A stretch of 64,000 nucleotides of DNA from Desulfovibrionaceae bacterium (GTDB lineage Bacteria > Desulfobacterota > Desulfovibrionia > Desulfovibrionales > Desulfovibrionaceae): positions 1-64,000 of the forward strand of contig JAFGBU010000001.1 in assembly GCA_016932995.1 (NCBI GenBank). Direction: 5' to 3'. Positions 53,532 through 62,475 of the stretch are shown one piece after another (the stretch's first letter is position 1; every line of letters starts with the position of its first letter). The notes below the pieces were generated by a model. The model saw only the letters and a program-made list of their open reading frames with translations, searched no databases and was not told the DNA's origin. The translations under genes were made by a program, and so were the position numbers.

Positions 53532-55298
53532 ATGCCCCGAAAAGGCCAGACGGTCCATCCGTTTGTCCGGGAAATGGCCCGGGAGGCCGAGGCCGGCAGG
53601 ATCAGCCGCAGGGATTTTTTGCGCTACGCGGGCCTGTTGGGCGTATCGGCCGCCGCGGCCGGGGCCCTGTTCGGCCCGGCACAGGTCCTGGCCGGGACCG
53701 AGGCCGGCCTGGTCCACAAGGTCGAGCCCCTAAGCGATGAATCGCCCTTCGAGATCAAGGACCTGCTCATCAAAAAGGCCGAGGACGCCTGCGCCAGGGC
53801 CCAAAAGGCCGGCGAGTCCCGGCGGTTCATCAACGCCGGCCGGGGCAACCCGGACTTTTTGAACACCACGGCGCGCAAGGCCCTGGCCCTGCTGACCCTG
53901 TTCGCGGCCCTGGCCGCCGAAGAACACGGCGAGACCCGGGACCTGGGCCTGAGGATTTCCCAAAAAGGGCTGTCAAACAGGCTGGACGCCTTTCTCAGGG
54001 GGAATGCGGACGCGCCGGGCGCGGCCTTTTTGAAGTCGGCCATGGACCACGCGCGCATGAACCTGGGCATGGACCCCGACCAGGCGGCCTTCGAGATCAT
54101 CGACGCCGCGCAGGGCGACTTCTATCCCGACCCGCCGCGCATCCTGCCGGTGACCGAGAAGATCGTCAGCGAATACCTGAACAAGGTCCTCTTCGCCGGA
54201 AGCCCGCCCAAGGGCAGGTTCCGCCTCTTCGCCACCGAGGGGGCCACCGCGGCCATGGTCTACATCTTCTACTCGCTTAAGATCAACAAGCTCCTTGCGC
54301 CCGGCGACTTCGTGGCCATACTCACGCCCATCTTCACGCCCTACCTGGAGATGCCGGTGCTCAAGGAGTTCGGGCTGGTCAACGTCAATGTCCAGGGCGA
54401 CGAGAGGTCCGGCTGGCAGATCCCGGACAGCGAGCTGACCAAGCTAAGGGACACGAGGATCAAGGCCCTGTTTTTGGTCAACCCGACCAACCCCACTTCA
54501 GTGTCCCTGGACCAAGACAGCGTGTCCAAGATCGCGCGGACCATCCGCGACCACAACCCCGATTGCCTGGTCGTCTCGGACACGGTCTACTCCGGCTTTG
54601 TCGAATCCTTTTTCAGCCTGTGCTCCGAGTTGCCGAAAAACGTCCTTGGGGTATACTCATTCTCCAAGTATTTCGGGGTCACGGGCTGGCGCCTGGGCGT
54701 GGTCATGGTCCACGAGGACTGCGTGGCGGACAGGCTCATCTCCAGGCTCCCGGCCAGGGACCAGGCGGGCCTGGACTTCCGCTACCGCCTGGTCTCGACC
54801 ACGCCGTGGGAGATCAAGTTCATCGACCGCCTGGAGATCGACAGCCGCGACGTGGCCCTGGCCCACACCGGCGGGCTGTCCGGGCCCCAGCAGGCGGCCA
54901 TGTGCCTGTTCGCCCTGTTCGAGATCCTGGACCCGGAAAACGAATACAAAAAATCCGTCACCGGGCTGCTCAAAAGACGCTGGGAGGCCCTGTACGGGGC
55001 CCTCGGCCTGACCCCGCCCGAGGGCCCGCAAAGGACCCGCTACTACGCCCTGCTCGACCTGCTCCAACTGGCCGAGGCCGGACACGGCAAGGACTTCGCC
55101 CAGGCCCTGGCCAAGCAGGACCCCTTGAATTTCCTGTTCAGGCTGGCCGAGGAACACTCCATGGTCTGCCTGCCCGGCCAGGGCTTCGCCGGGCCGAGAT
55201 GGTCCATCCGGGTCTGTCTGGCCAACGTGGCGGAAAAGGACTGCGCGGCCATCGGCAAGGCCGTTTCGGCGCTGCTCGACGACTACGCCCGAGGCTGA
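53532..55298 (+). CDS. Aspartate aminotransferase/aspartate 4-decarboxylase-like PLP enzyme with Tat signal
   Basis: A 588-residue fold-type I PLP enzyme. It resembles bifunctional L-aspartate beta-decarboxylase/transaminase (AsdA), which makes alanine and CO2 from aspartate. Typical pieces are RRFINAGRGNPDFLNTTARK, FATEGATAAMVYIFYSLKIN, FLVNPTNPTSVSLD and the PLP Lys in YSFSKYFGVTGWRLGVVMV. Known AsdA proteins are about 530-545 residues. Here the extra N-terminus carries a twin-arginine signal: ISRRDFLRYAGLLGVSAAAA, then GALFGPAQVLAG. That predicts export after folding with cofactor. It begins 5 bases after the RND pump stop and is followed by a strong terminator. Export and substrate are unproven. 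Confidence 0.85.
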   Translation: MPRKGQTVHPFVREMAREAEAGRISRRDFLRYAGLLGVSAAAAGALFGPAQVLAGTEAGLVHKVEPLSDESPFEIKDLLIKKAEDACARAQKAGESRRFINAGRGNPDFLNTTARKALALLTLFAALAAEEHGETRDLGLRISQKGLSNRLDAFLRGNADAPGAAFLKSAMDHARMNLGMDPDQAAFEIIDAAQGDFYPDPPRILPVTEKIVSEYLNKVLFAGSPPKGRFRLFATEGATAAMVYIFYSLKINKLLAPGDFVAILTPIFTPYLEMPVLKEFGLVNVNVQGDERSGWQIPDSELTKLRDTRIKALFLVNPTNPTSVSLDQDSVSKIARTIRDHNPDCLVVSDTVYSGFVESFFSLCSELPKNVLGVYSFSKYFGVTGWRLGVVMVHEDCVADRLISRLPARDQAGLDFRYRLVSTTPWEIKFIDRLEIDSRDVALAHTGGLSGPQQAAMCLFALFEILDPENEYKKSVTGLLKRRWEALYGALGLTPPEGPQRTRYYALLDLLQLAEAGHGKDFAQALAKQDPLNFLFRLAEEHSMVCLPGQGFAGPRWSIRVCLANVAEKDCAAIGKAVSALLDDYARG

Positions 55299-55316
55299 GG
55301 CGCGGCCCTGAAATAA

Positions 55317-55349
55317 AAAAGGCCCGGCCGATGATCGGCCGGGCCTTTT
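55317..55349. terminator. Bidirectional intrinsic terminator
   Basis: The arms AAAAGGCCCGGCCGA (55317-55331) and its complement (55335-55349) form a 15-bp perfect stem with a TGA loop. A and T tracts flank it on the two sides. It separates the aspartate decarboxylase gene from the convergent qrc operon. Confidence 0.92.
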
Positions 55350-55367
55350 GCTGTTCAAGGATCAAGA

Positions 55368-56600
55368 TCACTTGGCGTTGAGTCTGTGCTCCTGCGGAAA
55401 GACCGGCAGATACCGGTAGGACAGGGAGAGCACCAGGGCGCCGTAGGCCAGGATCATGAAGCTCGGGGCCCATTCCGCCCAGTTGGGCACGTAGGTCTGC
55501 CAGTTGTCAAAGGGCAGGACCGGCAGGGCGATGGTCTGGACCGTGAACACGTAGCGGTTGATGACTATGCCGCAGCAGTCCAGGATGGCCGCCAGATACA
55601 GGAGCGAGGGGCGGTTCCGGATGGCCGGGGTGATGAGCATGATCGCCGGGATGACCCCGCACAAGAACAGCTCGGACCACATCAGCCACTTGCCGTAGAT
55701 GTTGCCGTAGAACATCTCGTCAAAGGTCAGGCCCACGCTGGGCAGATACCCGGTGGCCCAGGCCCAGGTGTCCAGGAGCTTGAAGAACATGTACAGGCAG
55801 AGCATGGAGCCGGCGATCTTGCCCATGAGCGACTTGACCTTGTACTCGACCAGCTTCTTGCCCGAGACCTTCTCCAGCAGGGTGCAGATGAGCACCGCGA
55901 AGACCGGGCCCGAGGCCACGGCCGAGAGCACGAACAGGAAGAAGGTCCAGGGCCAGATGAAGAAGCCCTCGCGGAAGGCGTAGGGCCGGCCGATGAGCAC
56001 GCCGTACATGCCGCCCAGGGAGCCCTGGTGGAAGGTGGACAGATAGGTGCCCACGCCGACGAACAGGGCCATGTTCACATGCATGTTGTGGGCCAGGTGC
56101 CGCAGGAAGGGTATCCTGTTCAACTGCTTCTGCTCGAAGATGAGCGGCAGGTACTCGATGATCAGCACCATGCAGTAGCAGGTGATGCAAAAGATAACTT
56201 CCGTGAGCATGGAATGCACGTTGGGGTGCCAGTACCCGAACCAGGCCCGGCCCGGCTGGCCGATGTCCAGGGTGAGCACGAGCATGGCGCCCGAGTAGCA
56301 AATGAACCCGATGATGACCGTCAGGTTGACGATGTTCTTGAGCTGATCGATCTTCAGGATGTATTTGAGGAAGCCGGTGAAAAAGGCCCCGGCTCCCAGG
56401 GCGATGACCGCGAGGTCAAAGGTGATCCAGAGACCGAATCCGAAGTAGTTGTCCAGACCGGTGACGCCTATCCCGTTGTAGAGGATGATGAACGCGGCGT
56501 ATATGCCCCAGAGGAGGAATACGCCGACGGCGCCCAGCCAGAGCATGAACTTGCCCAGCGAGCACCTCTGCACTCCCTCGGGGAAGAGTTTGCTGTCCAT
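55368..56600 (-). CDS. qrcD: Qrc menaquinone reductase, NrfD-like membrane subunit QrcD
   Basis: A 410-residue integral membrane protein of the NrfD/PsrC family, with about ten hydrophobic segments (LWLGAVGVFLLWGIYAAFII, FDLAVIALGAGAFFTGFLKY, MLTEVIFCITCYCMVLIIEY, FFLFVLSAVASGPVFAVLIC and others). It holds the menaquinone-reducing site of the Qrc complex, which takes electrons from periplasmic cytochrome c3 and reduces menaquinone during growth on hydrogen or formate. It is the last gene of the operon and starts 12 bases after qrcC. It ends 19 bases from the shared terminator. Confidence 0.95.
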   Translation of the reverse strand: MDSKLFPEGVQRCSLGKFMLWLGAVGVFLLWGIYAAFIILYNGIGVTGLDNYFGFGLWITFDLAVIALGAGAFFTGFLKYILKIDQLKNIVNLTVIIGFICYSGAMLVLTLDIGQPGRAWFGYWHPNVHSMLTEVIFCITCYCMVLIIEYLPLIFEQKQLNRIPFLRHLAHNMHVNMALFVGVGTYLSTFHQGSLGGMYGVLIGRPYAFREGFFIWPWTFFLFVLSAVASGPVFAVLICTLLEKVSGKKLVEYKVKSLMGKIAGSMLCLYMFFKLLDTWAWATGYLPSVGLTFDEMFYGNIYGKWLMWSELFLCGVIPAIMLITPAIRNRPSLLYLAAILDCCGIVINRYVFTVQTIALPVLPFDNWQTYVPNWAEWAPSFMILAYGALVLSLSYRYLPVFPQEHRLNAK

Positions 56601-56612
56601 TACCGCCCTCCC

Positions 56613-57443
56613 TTAATGCTTCTTGGCGTGGGGTTCTTCGTTGGCCAGGTAGTTGTCGCCCTGCTTGCGCACCCAGTCGCGCTTGGTCAGGTAGTAGACC
56701 TGGGGGTCGAGGCCGAGCTTCTCCAGGAGCCTGAACGCGTACTTGCCGTGGGCCAACTGATGGACCTTGTGCTCGGGATTGTTCAGGTCCCCGAAGGTGA
56801 TCGCCCCGGTGGGACAGACCTCGACGCAGGCCGGAGTGTAGTAGCCCTCGGGAAGCTCGTTGGGATCGATGCCTTCCTGGCGGGCGCGCTCCTTGGCCTT
56901 GAGGAACCGGGTGTGGCAGAAGTTGCACTTCTCGACCACGCCCCTGGGCCGCACCGAGGTGCGCGGGCTGAGGGCCTTGTCCATGCCCTTGGGCCAAATG
57001 GGGTCGAACCAGTTGAAGTACCGGGCGTGGTATGGACAGGCGGCCATGCAGTACCGGCAGCCTATGCACCGCGGGTAGATCTGGCTGACGATCCCGCCCT
57101 CCTCGTTCTTGTCCGTGGCCACCACCGGGCAGACCGGCACGCAGGCCGGATTGCCGCACTGCATGCACGGCCTGGGCAGGAACGCGACCTCGTGATCCGG
57201 GTAGTCCTTGCGGTTGGAGAGCTCGTATACCATCAGCCAGGTCAGGGTGCGCATCTTGTTGCTGGGGTCGTCCCGCTCAAAGGTCATGGACGGGAGGTAG
57301 TTCTCCTTGTCCTGCCTGACCATGGGGGAGATGTTGTTCTCCACCTGGCAGGCGACCATGCATGCGCCGCAGCCCGTGCACTTGTCCACGTCTACGACCA
57401 TCCCCCATCTGACTTTGAACTCTTTCGCGTGTCCGTGTGACAT
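56613..57443 (-). CDS. qrcC: Qrc menaquinone reductase, iron-sulfur subunit QrcC
   Basis: A 276-residue periplasmic ferredoxin-like subunit. Four cysteine groups are visible: CTGCGACMVAC, CMQCGNPACVPVCP, CIGCRYCMAACPYHARYFN and a split set CNFCHTRF with later CVEVCPTGA. These would hold three or four iron-sulfur clusters linking the cytochrome side to the quinone site. There is no signal peptide of its own, so export with the Tat-bearing QrcB is expected. It starts 11 bases after qrcB. Confidence 0.95.
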   Translation of the reverse strand: MSHGHAKEFKVRWGMVVDVDKCTGCGACMVACQVENNISPMVRQDKENYLPSMTFERDDPSNKMRTLTWLMVYELSNRKDYPDHEVAFLPRPCMQCGNPACVPVCPVVATDKNEEGGIVSQIYPRCIGCRYCMAACPYHARYFNWFDPIWPKGMDKALSPRTSVRPRGVVEKCNFCHTRFLKAKERARQEGIDPNELPEGYYTPACVEVCPTGAITFGDLNNPEHKVHQLAHGKYAFRLLEKLGLDPQVYYLTKRDWVRKQGDNYLANEEPHAKKH

Positions 57444-57454
57444 GACGGTTCCCC

Positions 57455-59530
57455 CTACATTTTGGCGACGTTCACCGTGGAGCCGGCCCAGGTGGTCAGG
57501 CCCGACCCGGGCTCGATGCGCGCGGTGAGGATCTTGTTGACGTTATCGCCCTTGCCCTTGGAGAACTCGTCCCAGGCGGTGTGCCCGAACCCAAGGGGAA
57601 CCGCCACGACTCCGGGCATGACGCCCTCGAAGACATGGACCAGGGCCTTGCATTCGCCTCCCGCGCCGGTCAGCTTGACCTTGGAGCCCTCGGAAACGCC
57701 GAGCTGCTTGGCGGTCGCCTTGCAGACCTGGACGCACATGACACTGCCCTTGAGCTCCGTGTCCCTGATGGTCGTCGGGTTGTGGGGCGGGGTGGCGACG
57801 TGTCCGGAGCCGACGTTGAGCCGCATCACCGGGGCCACGGCCACCGGGGCCGTGGCCTTGGCCGGGAACGCCGCCTGGCCCAGGGTCGCGGCGCCCAGGG
57901 AGACGCCGCCCGAGACCTGGCCCGAACGGGTGAAGGCCGCGCCCGCGGCCAACTCGTCCCAGTTGCCGCCGATGGCCTCGACCTTGGCCTTGAGCACGTC
58001 CTCGAAGGTCTCGAAGCCGAGGTCCTGGCCGAGCTTGGCGGCCAGGCCCAGGATGACGTCCGGGGTGGACCTGACGTCCAGCTGCGGTTCGGCCACAGGC
58101 GCGCCCAGGCAGTAGGTGAACCGGCCGAGGCCGTAGGGGGTCTGGAGGTCGTCGAAACGCTCGTAGGGATGCGGCGCGGGCAGGATCAGGTCCGCTCCGG
58201 CCGCGGTCTCGTCCAGGTAGGTGCTGAAGCTGACCACGAATCCGGCCTTGGCCAGGCCCGCGGACATGGTCTCTGCCTGGGGCAGGGCGTAGACCGGGTT
58301 GGCCTCGTAGACCATGGCCACCTCGGGGGCCTTGGCCTTGCCCGCGGCCACGGCCGCCAGGTACCCGGCCAGATCGTTGCCGAGCGCCTGGGCCGGGCCC
58401 ATGGCCCCGGACACGACCTTGGGGGCCTGGGGCAGGGCGACCATGCCGCCCTTGGCGTTGAACCTGCCCAAAAGCACGTTCAGGGCCGCTCCGGCCGCGA
58501 ATCCGGCCGCGCCGCCGCCCAGGGCGCCGGGCACGACCACGGGCCGCTGGGCCTCCATGAGCGTCTTGGCCACGTCGGCCAGGACAGCGGCCTTGACCCC
58601 GGTCATCTTCTCCACCTGGCCCGGGGTGAACTTGGCCAGGACCAGGGACTTGAACTCGGCGAAGTCCGCCGCGGAGGCGGAGGCGCCGTTCTTGATCAGG
58701 ATTGCGGCCAGGCCCAGGGCAAAGGCGGCCGCGCCGCCCGGGGCCACCGGGACCCACTTGTCGCAGACCGCGGCGGTGCGGGTCTGGACCGGCCCGGCGT
58801 AGACATATTTGGCCGCGGCCTCGGCGCCCAGCGGATGCGTGGCGTCAAAGGCCTTCTGGTTGCGCACCGTGGGGCCCCAGGAATCCAGGGCGTCGGCGCC
58901 GATGAACAGCACGCAGTCGGAATCCTCGATGTCGAACCCGACCTGGCCCGAGCCGTTCATGGTCTCCCGCCACGCCCTGCCGGCCGCCTGGGCCTCGCCG
59001 GGCATGTAGTAGAAACCGCTCTGGCCGAGCTTGGCCATGAACGCGGAAAAGACCTCGTTGGCGGTCCCGGAGTCGTCCCCGGAAATGAACAGGGCCTTTC
59101 CGTCGCCGCCGGCCGCGGACTTGAGCTTGGCGGCCAAGACCTCCAGGGCCTCGTCCCAGGACACGGGATCGTACTTGCCCTCGCCGGTCTTCTTCATCGG
59201 GCCCTTGACCCTGGCCGGGCTGTTCATGAGCTGCGCGCCCGAGGCGCAGAGCGGGCAAATGCCGCCGCCGCTCAGGGGGTTGTCCTTGTTGCCCTTGGTC
59301 CCGTAGGGCGCGCCGCCCACGGTCTCGACCTTGACCGCGCAGCCCGAGGCGCAGAGCTTGCTCACCGTGGGCACGGCGCTGTCCGCGCCCTTCTTGAGCC
59401 TGGGTATCCAGCCCCAGTTCTGCGTCCAGATGGACACGTCATCGGTCAATTTCCAAATCACCGGCGTGAAAAGCGACCCAACGGCGCCTCCAACGGCGAA
59501 AGTGATGAATCTTCTGCGATTCAAACCCAT
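57455..59530 (-). CDS. qrcB: Qrc menaquinone reductase, molybdopterin-oxidoreductase-like subunit QrcB
   Basis: A 691-residue large subunit of the molybdopterin oxidoreductase superfamily. In Desulfovibrio vulgaris the equivalent protein lacks molybdenum and is structural. A Tat signal opens it (GLNRRRFITFAVGGAVGSLF). Cysteines C60, C64, C92 and C95 (LCASGC and ICPLC) replace the standard cluster motif. SWDEALEVLAAKLKSA and a C-terminal cofactor-domain remnant (GSGHVATPPHNPTTIRDTEL) follow. Alanine and glycine are very frequent. It starts 15 bases after qrcA. Whether a pterin is bound cannot be told from sequence. Confidence 0.94.
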   Translation of the reverse strand: MGLNRRRFITFAVGGAVGSLFTPVIWKLTDDVSIWTQNWGWIPRLKKGADSAVPTVSKLCASGCAVKVETVGGAPYGTKGNKDNPLSGGGICPLCASGAQLMNSPARVKGPMKKTGEGKYDPVSWDEALEVLAAKLKSAAGGDGKALFISGDDSGTANEVFSAFMAKLGQSGFYYMPGEAQAAGRAWRETMNGSGQVGFDIEDSDCVLFIGADALDSWGPTVRNQKAFDATHPLGAEAAAKYVYAGPVQTRTAAVCDKWVPVAPGGAAAFALGLAAILIKNGASASAADFAEFKSLVLAKFTPGQVEKMTGVKAAVLADVAKTLMEAQRPVVVPGALGGGAAGFAAGAALNVLLGRFNAKGGMVALPQAPKVVSGAMGPAQALGNDLAGYLAAVAAGKAKAPEVAMVYEANPVYALPQAETMSAGLAKAGFVVSFSTYLDETAAGADLILPAPHPYERFDDLQTPYGLGRFTYCLGAPVAEPQLDVRSTPDVILGLAAKLGQDLGFETFEDVLKAKVEAIGGNWDELAAGAAFTRSGQVSGGVSLGAATLGQAAFPAKATAPVAVAPVMRLNVGSGHVATPPHNPTTIRDTELKGSVMCVQVCKATAKQLGVSEGSKVKLTGAGGECKALVHVFEGVMPGVVAVPLGFGHTAWDEFSKGKGDNVNKILTARIEPGSGLTTWAGSTVNVAKM

Positions 59531-59545
59531 CTCAGCACCCCTTTT

Positions 59546-60094
59546 TTACTTATGGCAAACGTAACAGGCGTTGCTGACGCCGCCCTCGGCATGACAACGC
59601 TCGCACTGCCACATCTTCATGGTCTGCTTGCTGTAGCCGGTGATCACGTTCCGGTAGTGCGGGGGCGGCGTGTCGGAATCGCCCAGGTTGGGATGGCAGT
59701 CAGTGCACTCGAATCCGTCGTGCGCCTTGTGCGAGAAATAGACGTTGTCCGGCTGGTACTGATAGATGAGCCAAGGCACCGCCCGGCCCTTCTCCAAAAA
59801 TTCCTTGACGTACTTGGCCTCCGCAGGGTCCTGGCCCATCAGATCGGTATGGCACTCGGCGCACTGCTCATTGCTCGGCAGGCCGGCGTAGGAGCCGTCC
59901 TCCCTGAAGAAATGGCAGCCAGAGCATTCCATGCCCTGCTCCTTGTGCACGGTGTGGCTGAAACGGATCGGCTGGTCCTTCTGGCAATAGATAACCTGCG
60001 GAAAGATTATCCATAAAAAGACTGCGGACAGCACGAAACCGATCAGGAATGGAATTGCCCCGCCACTCCCTTTCGACGCTCTTTTTTCCTCCAT
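59546..60094 (-). CDS. qrcA: Qrc menaquinone reductase, multiheme cytochrome QrcA
   Basis: A 182-residue membrane-anchored cytochrome c. One N-terminal helix (IPFLIGFVLSAVFLWIIFP) is followed by five CXXCH sites: C57SGCH61, C78AECH82, C130TDCH134, C164ERCH168 and C177YVCH181. An extra Cys37 (IYCQKDQPIRFSH) lies before them. The D. vulgaris protein is described as hexaheme, so a sixth heme would need a non-standard site. It receives electrons from cytochrome c3. The ATG at 60094 (MEEKRASKG) fits the family N-terminus; a TTG at 60109 is the alternative. It is the first gene of the operon. The 171-base gap upstream holds a perfect TTGACA on the minus strand (60184-60179) without a convincing -10. 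Confidence 0.93.
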   Translation of the reverse strand: MEEKRASKGSGGAIPFLIGFVLSAVFLWIIFPQVIYCQKDQPIRFSHTVHKEQGMECSGCHFFREDGSYAGLPSNEQCAECHTDLMGQDPAEAKYVKEFLEKGRAVPWLIYQYQPDNVYFSHKAHDGFECTDCHPNLGDSDTPPPHYRNVITGYSKQTMKMWQCERCHAEGGVSNACYVCHK

Positions 60095-60265
60095 AACCTC
60101 GCCCCACAACTCCTAAAAGTTTATAAGGAAAAACCACGTAGTTAATTCCCTGATTCCTTACGGCACCTTTGCTTTCCGTGTCAAGGGGATATGCCGATTT
60201 GAACGGCTCTTTGCCCGCCGCGTACGCAGTCTCGATATTAACTCCTCCAAGTCCAAGGCGAAAAA

Positions 60266-61693
60266 TCACTTCACCCGGCCATAGACGTCGTCGAAGCGCA
60301 CGATGTCATCCTCCCCCAGATAGGGGCCGGTCTGGATCTCGATGATGTCCAGGGGCACCTTGCCGGGATTGCCCAGGCGGTGCACCGAGGTCTTGGGGAT
60401 GTCTATGGACTGGTTCTCCACCAGGGTCCTCTCGACCCCGGCCACCTCCACCGCGGCCGTGCCGTGGACCACGACCCAGTGCTCGGTCCGGTGGTGGTGC
60501 ATCTGGGAGCTCAGCCTGGCCCCGGCGTTGACCCGAATCCTCTTTATCTTGTAGTGCGGGCCCTCCTCAAGCACGCAATAGCTGCCCCAGGGCCTCTCCA
60601 CCGTGGGATGGCTCTCCACCAGGGGGCTGCCCTGGGACCTGAGGGTGGCGACCAGGTCCTTGACCTGCTGGACCTCGGCCAGGGGGCAGGCCAGGGTCGC
60701 GTCCCTGGTCTGGACCACGATCATGTCCTCGAGGCCCACGGCGGCGAGCTTTCCGCCCCTGGAGATGAGCAGGCTGCCGCTGCAGCCCATGGCCAGCACG
60801 TCCCCCTGGACCACGTTGCCGCGCCGGTCCTTGGTCCCCAGGCGGTGCATGGCCTCCCAGCTGCCCAGGTCGTCCCAGTCAAAGCCGGCCTCGACCACGG
60901 CGATGTTGTCGATCTTCTCGACCACGCCGTAGTCAATGGACACGCTCGGCAGCTCCCGGTAGCATTGGGCCAGGCCCTTTTGGGCCCGGGCCAGCCACCA
61001 GTCCCAGATCTCGGGCGTGAACCTGGCCACGGCCTTGAGGAACTCGCGGCCCCTGAAGGCGAACATGCCGCTGTTCCAGTAGTGCGCGCCGTCCCTGACA
61101 AAGGCCTTGGCCCTGTCCAGGTCCGGCTTCTCCACAAAGGCCGCGACCGTGAAGGCCTTGTCGCCCAGGGGCTCGCCCCGCTCGATGTAGCCGTACCCGG
61201 TCTCGGCCTGGCGGGGCCGGACCCCGAAGGTCACGAAACGGCCCTGGCCGGCCAAATCCAGGCCGATCCTGAGGCAGTCGGCCCAGGCCCCATGGTCCTG
61301 GATCAGATGGTCCGAGGGGAAGACCACCACCCTGGCCTCCCTGTCCGCCTCGAGCACGTGGTCCAGGGCCAGCAGCACGGCGGGAAGGGTGTTCCGGCTC
61401 AGGGGCTCGGACAAGACCTGGGCCTCCAGGCGGGTGTCCAGGTCCCTGACCTGCCTGCGGACCTCGAACACGTGCTCCTCGTTGGTCACCACCCAGACCT
61501 TGGCCAGATCAAAGCAGCCCAGGATCCGGTCCACGGTCTGCTGGAGCAGTGTCCTGCTGCCGTTGAGGGCCAGGAGCTGCTTGGGCAGGAGGCTGCGCGA
61601 CAGGGGCCAGAGCCTGGTCCCGGACCCGCCGGCCAAGATGACCGCGTGGCAGCCTTCAAAGCCCGGGGCGGGCCGTTTTTTGTCCTCAGGCAT
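60266..61693 (-). CDS. cpsB: Mannose-1-phosphate guanylyltransferase/mannose-6-phosphate isomerase
   Basis: A 475-residue bifunctional enzyme (type II phosphomannose isomerase, AlgA/CpsB). The nucleotidyltransferase domain opens HAVILAGGSGTRLWPLSRSL with PKQLLAL, then VVFPSDHLIQDHGAW, FVEKPDLDRAKAFV and DWDDLGSWEAMHRL. The C-terminal cupin has RPWGSYCVLEEG, MHHHRTEHWVVVHGTAAVEV and SIDIPKTSVHRLGNPG. It makes GDP-mannose for surface polysaccharide. The ATG at 61693 has AAGGAG upstream; a start at 61726 would overlap rfbC. It follows rfbC by 29 bases. Confidence 0.94.
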   Translation of the reverse strand: MPEDKKRPAPGFEGCHAVILAGGSGTRLWPLSRSLLPKQLLALNGSRTLLQQTVDRILGCFDLAKVWVVTNEEHVFEVRRQVRDLDTRLEAQVLSEPLSRNTLPAVLLALDHVLEADREARVVVFPSDHLIQDHGAWADCLRIGLDLAGQGRFVTFGVRPRQAETGYGYIERGEPLGDKAFTVAAFVEKPDLDRAKAFVRDGAHYWNSGMFAFRGREFLKAVARFTPEIWDWWLARAQKGLAQCYRELPSVSIDYGVVEKIDNIAVVEAGFDWDDLGSWEAMHRLGTKDRRGNVVQGDVLAMGCSGSLLISRGGKLAAVGLEDMIVVQTRDATLACPLAEVQQVKDLVATLRSQGSPLVESHPTVERPWGSYCVLEEGPHYKIKRIRVNAGARLSSQMHHHRTEHWVVVHGTAAVEVAGVERTLVENQSIDIPKTSVHRLGNPGKVPLDIIEIQTGPYLGEDDIVRFDDVYGRVK

Positions 61694-61722
61694 GTCTGCG
61701 GCTCCTTGGGATCGGACCGGGC

Positions 61723-62292
61723 TCAAACATCGGTCTCGGGATCAAAGGAAAACGGGGATTCGATCTGGGACAGCCTGGGCAGGGAGCGGTCCTTGTCCGA
61801 GAGGATGAGCTCCTTGAACGGCCAGCTCACGCCCAGGTCCGGATCGTTCCAGACGATCCCGGAGTCGTGCTCCCGGGAATAGGGCGCGTCGACCTTGTAC
61901 AAGAACTCGGTGTCCTCCTCCAGGGTCAGGTAGGCGTGGGCAAAGCCCCTGGGCACGAACAGCCTGTAGAAGTTGGCCGCCGAGAGCTCCGTCTCGAAGG
62001 CCTTTCCAAAGGTCGGCGAGCCCTTGCGCAGGTCCACGACCACGTCCAGGACGCGGCCGGCCACCACCCAGACCAGCTTGGCCTGGGCCATGGGCGGGAC
62101 CTGGAAGTGAAAGCCCCGGAGCACGCCCGCGGACCGGGAATAGGCCTGGTTGTCCTGGACGAAGTCGCAGTCCAGGCCCAAGGCCGCGAAGTCCCTCTTG
62201 CTGTAGCTCTCAAGGAAAAAGCCCCGCTCGTCGCGGAGGACCTTGGGCTGTATGATGAAAAGTCCGGGAAACGGCGTCTTGCCTATTTCCAC
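61723..62292 (-). CDS. rfbC: dTDP-4-dehydrorhamnose 3,5-epimerase
   Basis: A 189-residue cupin-type epimerase of dTDP-rhamnose synthesis. Visible motifs are VLRDERGFFLESYSKRDF, FVQDNQAYSRSAGVLRGFHF (catalytic His), QAKLVWVVAGRVLDVVVDLR, FYRLFVPRGFAHAYLTLEED, YKVDAPYSREHDSGIVWNDP and WPFKELILSDKD. The length fits the family. It is the first gene of a two-gene unit with cpsB. Other rhamnose genes (rfbA, rfbB, rfbD) are not in the window. Confidence 0.95.
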   Translation of the reverse strand: MEIGKTPFPGLFIIQPKVLRDERGFFLESYSKRDFAALGLDCDFVQDNQAYSRSAGVLRGFHFQVPPMAQAKLVWVVAGRVLDVVVDLRKGSPTFGKAFETELSAANFYRLFVPRGFAHAYLTLEEDTEFLYKVDAPYSREHDSGIVWNDPDLGVSWPFKELILSDKDRSLPRLSQIESPFSFDPETDV

Positions 62293-62475
62293 GAGCCCTC
62301 CTCAGGCAACGGGCCGGACAACCCCGCCCAGCCGTTCCCATTAGCCGAGTTCGCACCGCGATTCAAGCCAAAGCCGAGCGGGGCCGGACAGGGCGTATTC
62401 ACTTTTCGCCCTTGCTCTGCTAGAAAAAAAATAGGCCAGGCTCTCCAACGCCTTTGAGAATCAAGGTCAGGGACA

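Noticed and set aside
60110-60269. Short minus-strand frame starting MIFRLGLGGVNIETAYAAG in the gap before qrcA
   Set aside because: It has no stop before qrcA and continues as a shadow of it; no ribosome binding site or conserved feature is visible, so the gap is treated as leader.
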